Shown here: piece after piece, positions 19,121-27,643 of the stretch
Position numbering within the stretch: the first letter of the stretch is position 1
Layout of the letters: each line of letters opens with the position of its first letter
NCBI RefSeq assembly: GCF_000485595.1
Contig: NW_014577952.1
Location: forward strand, 19,583-47,225
Source of the DNA: Priapulus caudatus
Taxonomy: Eukaryota; Priapulida; Priapulimorpha; Priapulimorphida; Priapulidae
Direction: 5' to 3'
DNA length: 27,643 nucleotides
Notes under the pieces: generated by a model
The model's database searches: none
What the model was told of the DNA's origin: nothing
What the model saw: only the letters and a program-made list of their open reading frames with translations
Made by a program: the position numbers and the translations under genes

Positions 19121-19345
19121 CACTGATAGGGTTTATGTGTCCCTGAGTACTGCCGGACCATACCCTGGGTGGGTATGGTCCGGTATACCGGAACGTACCC
19201 TGGTAACTGTTTCAGTTTGGTATATTCCGGACCGTACCCCGCCTACTCCACAGGAAGTGTAACAGTTGTCCCCCTCCTGCAGGGTACGGTTGGGAGTAGG
19301 CGGGGTACGGTCTGGCAGTACCCAGGGAGACATAGGCCCTATCAG
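19121..19345. mobile_element. MITE-like foldback element
   Basis: The ends are inverted: CTGATAGGG on the left and CCCTATCAG on the right. The inversion continues inward through ATGTGTCCCTGAGTACTGCC against GGCAGTACCCAGGGAGACAT. Inside, ACCGTACCCCGCCTACTCC (19231-19249) has an exact inverted copy at 19293-19311. CCAAATTGA (19112-19120) and CCAAAATGA (19346-19354) flank it and differ at one base, like a worn 9-bp target-site duplication. There is no coding capacity. Length and structure suit a non-autonomous DNA transposon; 8-9-bp duplications fit hAT or Mutator-type insertion, but the family is not assigned. Confidence 0.75.
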
Positions 19346-19349
19346 CCAA

Positions 19350-20150
19350 AATGACCCCAACGCAAAACTATAGCACGACCGAAACACACATTCATATTTG
19401 AATTGAAACGATTGTAAACACGTACCCTGCATTTTTTTCAGGGAGGGGTGGGCAGTCTTCCACTGCCATTGCATGGGTTAGTGTTGAGCTATTGAATAGT
19501 AGCTGTGAGGAGAAGGTAAATAAACTGCTTATAGCTTAGTGATCACATTATCATTATGATTGAAACGCAACAAAATATACAATCGTTACTACATGTAATA
19601 CATTTGGCAAGTAATTGAACACAATAATTAATTTCAATTGCTGCCTGCCAAGACACTATTCACCATTACCTGGAAAATAGGAGCACCAACATGGATATGT
19701 GTGTTTTGGTTGTGCGATCGTTTGCATTCTGGCATTCTGGCATTCCATACTGGCTCTCCCTCTCTCTGTCTCTCTGTCTCCCCCCCCCAGCATTCTATAG
19801 TAAATTGTAAGACTGAAACTTGCTCCTGTCTGCAGTGTTGAGCTATTCGACATTGTATTCCATCTTGAACTGTAAAGAGTAATCATGACGAGGTTACTGT
19901 AATATAGATTATACAATCTCTGATTATCACAATGTTTTGATAAGGTTATCAGCTTTAATATCAGGTTATGAAGTTACTATTGATATATTGCCTAATGTTT
20001 ATCTTCTTTCGTCATTTGCGCCAATTAGTTTACATTACGTAATGTGTTATGTTATTATTAATCAGACGTATTTGCATGAGCAGCATTAATTAGTTGAATT
20101 TAATTGACTCGTTACGTTTGCCGTGGCTTTTACCATACATAACATTCTGT
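19350..20150. other. Unassigned DNA upstream of Pin1, including possible promoter
   Basis: AT-rich sequence with a CT-rich run at about 19750-19790 and no recognisable exon. The Pin1 promoter is expected here or just upstream of 20202, but I see no convincing core promoter motif. Confidence 0.45.
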
Positions 20151-20201
20151 TTCTGAAATCTGAATGAGCCATCGTTGCCATCTGTAGCATAACTGAAGAC
20201 C

Positions 20202-20369
20202 ATGTCCCACTCGCCAGAATCTAGTGACAGCCCACAGTTGCCTGAAGGCTGGGACAAGCGAGTGAGCAGGAAGACTGGCCAGGCCTACTACATCAACACA
20301 TACACAAAGGAGAGCCAGTGGGAGCTGCCGACAGAACCAGCGGAAATGGCTTCCAGGGGGACCGATCAA
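20202..20369 (+). CDS. PIN1: Pin1 exon 1: WW domain
   Basis: Pin1 is a nuclear and cytoplasmic peptidyl-prolyl cis-trans isomerase that binds and twists phospho-Ser/Thr-Pro bonds in cell-cycle and signalling proteins. This 56-codon exon starts at an ATG with A at -3 and ends GATCAA|GTGAGT. Residues 13-43 are a WW domain: Leu-Pro-Glu-Gly-Trp17, then DKRVSRKTGQAYYINTYT, then Ser-Gln-Trp40-Glu-Leu-Pro. Both signature Trp residues, the Tyr-Tyr pair and the Arg20-Val-Ser-Arg23 loop that grips phosphate in human Pin1 are present. The N-terminal extension is a few residues longer than in human. Residues after 43 form the linker to the isomerase domain. Confidence 0.97.
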
Positions 20370-21594
20370 GTGAGTTCTAGCACATTCTATTACAGGTTGC
20401 ATCATTTCTGAGTAATCGTTTACCTAGCGATGGTAAGGCCAGAAATTACTGACTAGTAATTGCTTGGCCTCTTTTCTGACTGCTACAGACGAACAAGGAG
20501 CTTACTGTGATCATAGGTATCCTACAATATTATATTAGATAATGTATTACAGAGGGCCCCGCTTTATCGGGACTGGTCGGGAATCATGAAGTTGGTGCGG
20601 CTAAGTGGTAGTCCCGATTGAGTGTGGAACATGTTTATAGTTTTCACGTGCATGCCTATTTGTACCGTGTGGAACCAACTCTACACAACGTGACATGCCG
20701 AAAATGTGGTATGTATGTATTGCCGTGGTATGTGAAATGCAGAGAATTGTCAGTTTGCTTTTCAAGTTTAGGATTGTTTTGCAACGTTTGTGCTCAAAGA
20801 AAGAAGTGTATTCAGCAGAAAAGGCCCCCATTTAATCCAGGACCTGTCTCCTTACTCAACTTGCATAAGGATTATTTTTCAATGGTCACCATGTCGTTTA
20901 AAGTTGCAAAACCTTGCAGCTAAATGCATATATATATACCTACTGTGAGCTTGCATATGTTGCAAAAATTCACTAGTATCACTACAACTCATTTTTATTG
21001 CTACTTTCATAACATTTCTTCTCAAAATCTAAACGAAATACTTCTCTTACGAAAGTAGCACCACAGTGATGTTTACACATCCGGGACACAGCGGATCGAT
21101 CTACTTGATCATGATTCATTAACAGTTCCTTTCTATGATAAAACAAGTTATTTATTATTCGATGTTTATTCAGTACAAAATTGTGAAATTTGTTTAAATC
21201 ATATCGTTATAATATATATATTACTTATGCAATCGGGAAACAAATATAGTGTTTTTGTTCCAGGAACTATTTGCGCTAGCGTAGGGCTACTGTTAGCTGT
21301 GTAACATTACCGCGTCGGACGCGATTTTGAAAATCCCAATGTTTGTAGCACTTCTCTGGCTTAATAATAGAGAACATTTCGTGATGTTTGCACACTGCAA
21401 GTATGCTCACAGTAGGTCTATATAGGCTTTTTGTTGTGAGGTTTATCTATTTTAAGCAGCATGTCAGTTTATCCGAGACAAGATCAGTTAGAGATTACTG
21501 TATTATAAAAATATCTGCAGCTGGTGATTTCTCTTTAGTTGAAGTTGAGTTGCTAACAGGAACTATCCCCACCTAATTACATATTCTATTCTAG
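20370..21594 (+). other. Pin1 intron 1
   Basis: A GT-AG intron of 1.2 kb. It holds the hairpin at 20436-20470 and a second inverted pair (ATCGGGACT at 20566-20574 with AGTCCCGAT at 20610-20618) in a block that starts CAGAGGGCCCCGCTTTATCGG and resembles the end of a DNA-transposon-derived repeat. A 101-codon frame at 20618-20923 has several Cys pairs (Cys-Arg-Lys-Cys, Cys-Asn-Val-Cys), but I recognise no family and treat it as chance or a transposon remnant. Confidence 0.7.
20436..20470. repeat. Intronic hairpin
   Basis: AGGCCAGAAATTACT and AGTAATTGCTTGGCCT are inverted copies (one bulge, one mismatch) around a 4-base centre. It lies about 70 bp inside Pin1 intron 1. Confidence 0.8.
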
Positions 21595-21710
21595 GTGCAG
21601 TGCAGCCACCTATTGGTGAAGCATCGTGATTCACGCAGGCCTTCTTCTTGGAGAGAGGAGAATATCACCCGGACCAAAGAAGAAGCCCTAGAGATTCTAA
21701 TGGGATTTAG
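21595..21710 (+). CDS. PIN1: Pin1 exon 2: first part of the isomerase domain
   Basis: The 116-bp exon (acceptor TATTCTATTCTAG, donor TTTAG|GTATAC) follows exon 1 in frame. It reads [19 protein letters not shown], then Arg-Glu-Glu-Asn-Ile and [14 protein letters not shown]. His61 of Cys-Ser-His, Lys65, Arg70 and Arg71 match the active-site His and the basic cluster that selects phospho-substrates in human Pin1 (His59, Lys63, Arg68, Arg69). This is the parvulin fold. The exon ends with two overhanging bases that exon 3 completes to Arg. Confidence 0.96.
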
Positions 21711-21879
21711 GTATACAAGAGGGTGGCGCAGCAGTGAAGGGACATGCCTGACACACATGCACACTATAAATTAAACTGGAATGTGTTGCAATCTTTTATA
21801 TTGTGGATTAATTACATAATTTACTATAAACTAAAATAGAGCCCGCTGTGGAGAATGCATATTATGTGTTTGTTAGCTC

Positions 21880-22590
21880 AGCTGACGAAGTCGGATGTAG
21901 CTTGTAGAATCGCATGAATGTGCGTCCGTCCGTCCATGCGTCAACAGTTACGGCACAAATCTTAACCGCGCGACGTGCGATCTTGATATTTGGGACGTCG
22001 GGGGGGATCGCGAAAGGGACTCGGGATGTCGAATTTGGGGGGTGAAAAGTCAAGATGTGTCAATGCAATGGAGGGGGAACATTTCCCCCTTAATTTAAGG
22101 TATATAATTAGAGGAATAGGAGGAAATGCGGAATTGCGGCACAAATCTCAACGGCTCGACCTACGCTTTTAATATTCGATGTATAGTGTGTGATGGGGAG
22201 GAAACCCATCACCAGCGCGAAATTGTAGGTCACAGGTCAAAGGGCAGTGCAGTGGGGAAAGGTCAGATATCAGACATTTTCTGAGGACATCCATGGTCTA
22301 GACGGACCGAGTGCAAAACATTTTTTGTTTCAGCACTGACCTAGTCTCATTTTTATCACTTTATTGAAAGGACCGTGAAATCTACTTTCCGCTGACGATG
22401 GCGAAGAGGAAAGTGTCTGATAACCTTTTGACCATCAAGAGGAGGGTTAACACATGGATTTGTTGACTGTTAACAAAGGATTGGACTGCTTTTGGCTATA
22501 GAGCCCCCTCCCTCCACCCTCCCCTGCACCCCACCCTCTCCCCACACTACGCTCATCAGCTCGACCGCATATCCATGATAACGTTAATAT
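21880..22590 (+). repeat. Dispersed repeat, copy 2 (inside Pin1 intron 2)
   Basis: Counterpart of 7600-8545, same orientation, about 230 bp shorter. It shows an internal near-duplication: CGGCACAAATCTTAACCG at about 21951 and CGGCACAAATCTCAACGG at about 22137, each followed by a similar 35-bp stretch. That suggests a head made of two related modules. The end is again C-rich (CCCCCTCCCTCCACCC) and then ACGCTCATC/CGCATAT text as in copy 1. No open frame. Confidence 0.85.
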
Positions 22591-22978
22591 AGCGAAGTCA
22601 TTAAAGTTACACCGCTATATCTTTATTACTGTACTAGCCAGTATAGCAAAGCCTATCAACGCGGTGGCGGGAGGGCGCGACCATTGATTCGGTTGCCAGT
22701 GAGTTATCAGAAGAATACCGCGGCTACAGTACACGTCAGTTGAGCGCTGTCGCTCTACGGCACTTGTTGGTTGTATTTTCTCCGTGATAAGCATACTGGA
22801 AAGAATGGCACGATCAAACTGTCGCACACAGCTAAGCTTCATACGTCCGTGTGACCCAATCCTCTCACCCTCCGTTGTGCCCTGCTGGCCATGACCATGT
22901 GTTCCACTGGCAATGCTCCACAAATCATACCCTCCCCTTAATTGCGCATCGAATCGACGCCGCATTTATTCCCACGCA

Positions 22979-23222
22979 ATGCTACAAAATCCTTCCAGCC
23001 TTTCTGCGTTGCTGGAGGATACCATAAGTTGTAGCAACGCCATGATCATGCTGCTGAAATGCTAACGATGCGTCGTCTTTTGAAGGCAGAAGGTCATTAC
23101 CTTCGCTATCATTTAAACAACGTACATTTATTCGACCAATGCTACCAAATTCCTCCGGCTTTTCTGCGTTGCCATGACGATGCCCCGTCAGTTGCAGCAA
23201 CGCCATTATAATACTGCTAAAA
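22979..23222. repeat. Direct repeat pair, 160-bp spacing
   Basis: 22979-23060 and 23139-23222 share ATGCTAC-AAAT, CCTTTCTGCGTTGC against CTTTTCTGCGTTGC, AGTTG(T/C)AGCAACGCCAT and ATACTGCTAAAAT-type endings. The second copy differs by substitutions and a few indels. GTTGC and GCAAC words at the two ends of each copy make each unit partly self-complementary. Confidence 0.85.
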
Positions 23223-23296
23223 TCACGTAATATTAAAAATTAATTAAATAATAATTAATTAATTAAATTAAAATTAAAATTAATTAGTAATTCCTA
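23222..23296. repeat. (TTAA)n-rich AT tract
   Basis: Almost pure A/T built from TTAA and AAATTAA words, directly upstream of the Pin1 exon 3 acceptor. Confidence 0.85.
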
Positions 23297-23317
23297 AAGT
23301 ACTGTTGTCTCTCGCAG

Positions 23318-23542
23318 GCAGAAGATCGCCGCGGGCGACGAGGAGTTTGCCGCACTCGCGTCCAAGTTCAGCGACTGCAGCTCACGGCGAAGCGCGGCGG
23401 TGACGCCTCGGCGGTCGTTTCGGCTGCAGGGGCGCGCATGCAGAAGCCGTTCGAGGAAGCCTCGTTTGCGCTCAAGGTCGGCGAGCTGAGCGACATCGTG
23501 TCGACCGACTCCGGCGTGCACATCATCCTGAGGACGGCATGA
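23318..23542 (+). CDS. PIN1: Pin1 exon 3: rest of the isomerase domain, frameshifted
   Basis: After the acceptor TCTCTCGCAG the exon continues in frame as [20 protein letters not shown] followed by Ser-Ser. This includes the Cys that matches catalytic Cys113 of human Pin1. The frame is then lost: about 60 bases (23378-23437), where Ala-Lys-Arg-Gly-Gly-Asp-Leu-Gly-Ala-Phe is expected, need shifts of frame. From 23438 a different frame gives [20 protein letters not shown], then [12 protein letters not shown] and stop TGA (23540-23542). The final His matches active-site His157. Net displacement is two bases modulo three. Both sides are so well conserved that an assembly error is the simplest reading; a real disabling change is the alternative. 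Confidence 0.92.
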   Translation, partial: AEDRRGRRGVCRTRVQVQRLQLTAKRGGDASAVVSAAGARMQKPFEEASFALKVGELSDIVSTDSGVHIILRTA

Positions 23543-23554
23543 GCGCGAGAAAAA

Positions 23555-23560
23555 AATAAA
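23555..23560 (+). promoter_or_regulatory. Pin1 poly(A) signal
   Basis: AATAAA lies 12 bases after the TGA stop, inside an A-rich run. If used, the 3' UTR would be very short. Confidence 0.6.
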
Positions 23561-23565
23561 AAATG

Positions 23566-23745
23566 CCCGTATGAGCGTGCGACGTCGCTGCTTGTTTCGT
23601 TGAGCGCGACGCCTGTTGAGCATGCGATGTCCTCTTGTTCGTTTTGAGGCGCGACGCGTTTGAGGTCGGCAGAGCGTTGTATAAGAGCATGCGACATCCT
23701 CATTGTACATGGAACGTCGCGAGGCGAGCACATGAGGCGCGGTGC
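23566..23745. repeat. GC-rich block with internal repeats downstream of Pin1
   Basis: GAGCATGCGATGTCCTC (about 23618) and GAGCATGCGACATCCTC (about 23685) recur about 67 bp apart. GTATGAGCGTGCGACGTCG at the left edge is a third, more diverged copy. Minus-strand frames across Pin1 exon 3 and this block (23294-23733) are shadows. Confidence 0.65.
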
Positions 23746-23989
23746 TTGTGTTGAGTGGTCTCTTCTCTTAGTTGGCTACCTTGGCATCATATTACCTCAG
23801 GAATTTCCATAATTTACGCATGCTGATAGTGGGGGTTACCGAAATTTCCCGATGATATAGCGCTATTGCTGTGGTAATGAACCTGGAAATTTACTTATCG
23901 CTTTTTTGCGAGGGAATCTCAGGTGTAACGAGTACGTACATATACATATTTAGGTGTTTATGTTGTGTAGCTCAACATAAGTTTATATA

Positions 23990-24790
23990 TTAAATGTATG
24001 TGTGTGGGAACGGGCGTGTGTATATGCGTGAATGTGTATGTGCGTGTGTGTGTATGTGTATGTGTATGAGTGTGTGTATATGTGCCTGTGTGAGTGTGTG
24101 AGTGTGTGTATATGTGTGCATGTATGTGAGTGTGTGTATATGTGTATGTGTATGAGTGCTGCTGCTCATATTGCCTGTGTGATGTGGCTGTGATATGTGT
24201 GCGTGTCGTGCAGCTGTGTTGTATGCTGTGGCCATGTATGTGAGTGGTGTGTATATGCTTGAGTGCTGCTTGTATGTGTGTCGCGTGCGTGAAGTGTGTG
24301 AGTGTGGTGCTATATCTGTGCGTGTGCGATGTGTGTGAGTGTGTGTGGCGTGTTGTGAGTGTGTGGTGGTTCGTGTGAGTGTGTGGACTGTGTGCTGCCG
24401 TGTGCTGAGTGTGTGTGCCGTGTGTGAGTGTGTGGATGTGTGTGCGTGTGTGAGTGTGTGTGTATGTGTGCGTCGTGTGCATGTATGAGTGTATGTTGGT
24501 TGTACCTGCGTGTATGAGTGTGTTGTGTACGTGGCCGTGTGTGAGTGTACTACTGCGTGCGTGCCGTCGTGTGCAGTGTATAAATGCGTGCGTGTATTTT
24601 GCGTGTGTGTGTGTGTTGTGTGTGTGTGTGTCCGTGTGTGTGTGTGCGTGTGTGCGTGCGTGCTGGTGCGTGCGTGCCGTGCGCTGCGTGCGTGCGTGCG
24701 TTGCGTGCGTGTGGCCTGTGTGCTGTGTGGTATGGTGTGTGTCGTGTGTCGTGTGCGTGTGCGTCGCGGGCGTTGTGCTGTAATGGGGTG
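23990..24790. repeat. Irregular (TG)n-rich tract, 0.8 kb
   Basis: TGTGTGTATGTG, TGAGTGTGTG and GCGTGCGTG units follow one another without a fixed period. Long frames on both strands (a His-Thr-rich 278-codon frame on the minus strand, Cys-Val-rich frames on the plus strand) are translations of the repeat, not proteins. Confidence 0.95.
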
Positions 24791-25550
24791 TCATAGTGTT
24801 TATTCGAATGTGTTACGGCTTCCAGCTGTAGTGAGAATCTGGCATACGATAACTAACGAAGTTCTCCCTTATAGAAAACTTTTGTTTATCATTTAGCTAT
24901 ATTTCGTCAACTGGTATATTCGATAGAAGTTCCAACGGTGGCGGTCAAGAAACTGATGAAGCGTGCACCTGTAATTACTGGCATTAATTTTACACTTAAA
25001 TTCGGCCAAGCATCAGCTGTGAGTAAAGTTTATTGATTGAAGTTTCTCGATCTTGGTCCATGTTCCGAATGTACTCGTTAATATTTTGGTCTCTTTGCTA
25101 AACATTTTAGGCCTCCGTTACCTTTTTGGGAAAAAGAAATCGCGAACATAGCATTTGTGTGTGATGGCTTTGGCAACACGCTATTGCACAGAAACGTATG
25201 TGTGAACAACATAACTTGCGAGTAGTGGCGGTAATTTAAATGTTCACAGAGTTGAATGTCACAAAGATTTCAACAATGTTTAGAAAATCTGCAGCTTTGC
25301 ACAGTCAAATAATAAACGATGGTCAGTAGATCCTTTATGCTCGTCGTGTTCTTGAGAATTATTGTTGGCGTGTGTTCTTGAATTATTTATGTTTCCTTTA
25401 CCCAAATTTAAATGGTCCGTGACCCCTTTCAATATGTAACGCTATTGTTGCCATCATTTTCTATAACGGCTTTATAGTAATCCGGAAACTGAACTAACCG
25501 TCGTAACCGTACCCGTAAATACTGCATACGATAATAATAGAACATATAAT
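24790..25550. other. Unassigned AT-rich DNA
   Basis: No gene or repeat was recognised. Confidence 0.5.
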
Positions 25551-25556
25551 ACGCAG

Positions 25557-25711
25557 CGCGTCTCCTTCACGCTCATGGCATATGTGCTGTTTGGCCGCAA
25601 GCCGCTGCTGGCTCTGCGTGCATACCTGGCCTACATCGCGTACCACTCATATGTTATAGAGACAATAACACAGGAAATTTCGACAACTAGCGACTTTGAT
25701 ACGCTCTTATG
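25557..25711 (+). other. Weak exon candidate encoding a hydrophobic segment
   Basis: A GC-rich island in AT-rich DNA follows an AG (ATACGCAG). Its best frame reads Val-Ser-Phe, TLMAYVLFGRKPLLALRAYL, Ala-Tyr-Ile-Ala-Tyr-His, and continues to a TGA at 25709-25711. The hydrophobic run with a central Arg-Lys could be a membrane segment. Another open frame exists and no strong donor follows, unless GTACCA at 25638 is used. I do not recognise the family. Confidence 0.2.
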
Positions 25712-25719
25712 ATTTAACA

Positions 25720-26960
25720 CTTCATATAGACGTGGTAAAGTCTTCGCACAATAACAAGGATCTATTATGTACAAGTTAGATAAATTCATACCGCAATGGA
25801 AAAAGCTAATCGGACTTTACAAAGCCCCGTGTGATGCGCTTCATATAGCCGGTCAGTCTTACAATCACTCTTTCCTGCGTTTGCGCATAGAAATCATATA
25901 GCGATAACTGTCTAATCTAAGTCTATGCTATAGTTATGTTCTATGGTTGGGACACCACTATAGTACGATGTGAATAGTACTGGTTATCAGTGTAGCAAAC
26001 GGATCCTAGTGTGACGTAATCTATGGTCGGCTCAGTTCCGAGTCTAATCTGTATTAAGTAGCCGTTCCATAGTCTCGTAACGGGAATCATGTATATGATG
26101 TAATACCAAATTACTATAATGCCATACATATAATACGTCCTGTAATCTTAAGGCAATTCACTCTTTCGATTTAACAACTAATCCGTCAGACGATTGGGTG
26201 CGGTTCATACTATGGCCTTGATAACCGCTGGTTTGGCACAGTTAGCTGGCCCTTAACTATCCCTTGATTGCGCGTTCTGGCACATTCTGTCCTCACTTAA
26301 AATTTTAGGCCTTACGACTAAAAATTAAAGATAACTTCGGTAATCGCCGGGAATTTAGGGCCAACGTATCAGCATGAATATAGATCATCCTCCGGATAGT
26401 GTCGTATTGCCGTATCAAGACGACCATGACAGCACCAAACAACATACGTCGTGCATTATTAGCTATCCCCAACCCTTAACCCGGCCAAAGTTCTCCACTC
26501 TCAATTCTATCGCTCTCTCAATTTACAATTGCGCACTTGGAATCGCAGTCGCGTTGTCGTAGTGACGACCGCCCTGAATCGTCACGTAATGTGCTGCTCG
26601 TTTGCCTGGGTTATCACTTCAGCTTCCCTATCCCCCTTCATTATGTTGGTTACTCAGCTGTAACTAGACTGTCTCCTGGTCTTATGATGATAATCTTCAT
26701 TAGCTGCGGAGTAGCTCGTTTGAGATATGCCGCCGTTGTAAGTATGCTTGGTTGGAATCCTCACCGCTCGGGAACTGGCGGATCTGGATCGGCTGTCGCC
26801 TATGGCAACTCCGCTAACGACGCCAGGTCCGGCATCCTAGTGCAGAGGTGAGAACGATTACAGATCGTTAATAAAATTATAATAGATTGTGACTATTAGA
26901 TAATATAATTATGAAGAACGTCGACTAGATCATGTTTGAGAGACCTGTAGCCATAAGAAA
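25720..26960. other. Unassigned DNA
   Basis: The longest plus-strand frame (26537-26851, 104 codons) ends at a donor-like CAGAG|GTGAGA and is less AT-rich than its surroundings, but shows no family motif. I list it only as open sequence. No RNA gene seen. Confidence 0.4.
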
Positions 26961-27039
26961 TGACCAATTTATTTAAATGCCAAGAATACAGCGCCTGATG
27001 GAGTGGATGGATGGATCGGAGGGGACGCACGCACGTAGC

Positions 27040-27240
27040 GACGCACAGACATGACAGACGGACGGACGGACGAAGCGGACGATGAAGCGGACGGACGGAC
27101 GACGGACGGACGGACGGACGGACGGAGGACGACGGACGGAGCGGACGACGACGGGACGGACGGACGGACGGACGGACGGACGACGGACGGACGGACGGAC
27201 GGACGGACGACGAGCGGACGGAACGGACGAAGGATGGACC
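27040..27240. repeat. (GGAC)n microsatellite
   Basis: GGACGGAC runs are broken by GGACGAC and GAGCGGAC slips. Frames reading Thr-Asp-Gly-Arg on the plus strand or Arg-Pro-Ser-Val on the minus strand are repeat translations. Confidence 0.95.
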
Positions 27241-27299
27241 GGTATCGGACGACGACGCCAACGCACGCGCGCAACACAAACGCACGCCACACGCACATA

Positions 27300-27311
27300 G
27301 ATAGGTAGAGC

Positions 27312-27343
<32 letters not shown>

Positions 27344-27344
27344 T

Positions 27345-27376
<32 letters not shown>

Positions 27377-27643
27377 GAGAGAGAGAAGAGAAGAGAGATA
27401 GAGAGAGAGAGAGAGAGAGAGCAGAGCAGAGAGAGAGAGAGAGACGATGAGAGCAGCAGAGAGAACCAGAGGACACAATAGGGGCTACGACCGGAGAGAG
27501 AGAGAGATAGAGAGCGAGAAGAGAGTAGAACAGGAAGAGCTATGAGAGAGAGAGAGAGAGAGAGTAGACGAGACGAAGAAGAGAAGTAGAGAAAGTAGAT
27601 AGAGGGAACAGAGAGACATAGAGAGAGAAAGAGCGGATTTGCA
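27300..27643. repeat. (GA)n-rich purine tract running off the window
   Basis: Nearly pure purine on the plus strand with (GA)n runs broken irregularly. It continues to the last bases, so its true length is unknown. Confidence 0.95.

Larger units (their letters stand above)
21711..23317 (+). other. Pin1 intron 2
   Basis: A GT-AG intron of 1.6 kb carrying the second copy of the dispersed repeat (21880-22590), an 82-85-bp direct repeat (22979 and 23139), and an AT-rich (TTAA)n stretch just before the exon 3 acceptor. Confidence 0.85.

Noticed and set aside
20618-20923. Zinc-binding small protein in Pin1 intron 1
   Set aside because: Cys pairs are present but spacing fits no finger family I know, the frame lies in intron next to repeat-like text, and no coding bias is apparent.
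23294-23733. Minus-strand genes of 121-145 codons overlapping Pin1 exon 3
   Set aside because: They mirror a GC-rich conserved exon on the other strand, which explains the open frames.
23958-24794. 278-codon His-Thr-rich frame on the minus strand
   Set aside because: Translation of the (TG)n tract; the overlapping plus-strand Cys-Val frames are the same artefact.
24900-25060. Possible exon or LINE fragment just after the TG tract
   Set aside because: No reverse-transcriptase or endonuclease motif in any frame and no supported splice pair.
26896-27478. Arg-Pro-Ser-Val and Ser-Leu repeat proteins, and Thr-Asp-Gly-Arg repeat frames
   Set aside because: Products of (GGAC)n and (GA)n; no unique sequence flanks them inside the frame.

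Overview
The window reads as nuclear DNA of an animal, most likely a marine invertebrate. The protein-coding signal lies in short GT-AG exons separated by long introns. There is one eukaryotic tRNA-Asp gene with a pol III stop, and much of the rest is microsatellite, minisatellite and dispersed repeat. The two recognisable protein genes, a phospholipase B1-like lipase and the prolyl isomerase Pin1, are both animal genes. I cannot name the species or phylum from the sequence.

Layout, left to right. 1-3000: AT-rich non-coding DNA with a 40-bp tandem repeat whose unit carries a CRE palindrome (about 268-515), an (ACGC)n/poly-C tract, a possible promoter-like stretch (1670-1900) and a worn dispersed repeat (about 2785-3005). 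3046-10987: a plus-strand phospholipase B1 (PLB1) gene. Eight exons (3046-7386) have clean splice sites and seven of them (4683-7386) form one continuous frame. A ninth and tenth exon (about 10540-10737 and 10846-10987) complete the lipase unit but are full of single-base shifts. The intron between them holds a dispersed repeat (about 7600-8545) and a 1.7-kb polypyrimidine tract. 10990-14340: a degenerate minisatellite of about 30 bp per unit. 14378-15520: a noisy second copy of 3004-3828. 15520-18300: unassigned DNA with a 500-bp tandem duplication. 18317-18388: tRNA-Asp(GTC), minus strand. 19121-19345: a MITE-like foldback element. 20202-23542: Pin1 on the plus strand in three exons, the last one frameshifted, with a poly(A) signal just after the stop. 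23990-24790: an irregular TG tract. 24790-26960: nothing recognised apart from one weak exon candidate. 27040-27643: (GGAC)n then (GA)n, running off the end.

The two genes do not obviously work together. PLB1 is a secreted or membrane-anchored lipid hydrolase and Pin1 is an intracellular phospho-Ser/Thr-Pro isomerase. The most useful observation is that coding sequence is clean before 7.4 kb and at 20.2-21.7 kb, but carries indel-type breaks at 10.5-11.0 kb and 23.3-23.5 kb. Tandem repeats near those breaks are irregular too. I read this mainly as uneven consensus quality of a long-read assembly, with pseudogene decay as the alternative. I found no CRISPR array, no intact transposase and no evidence of an undescribed system.
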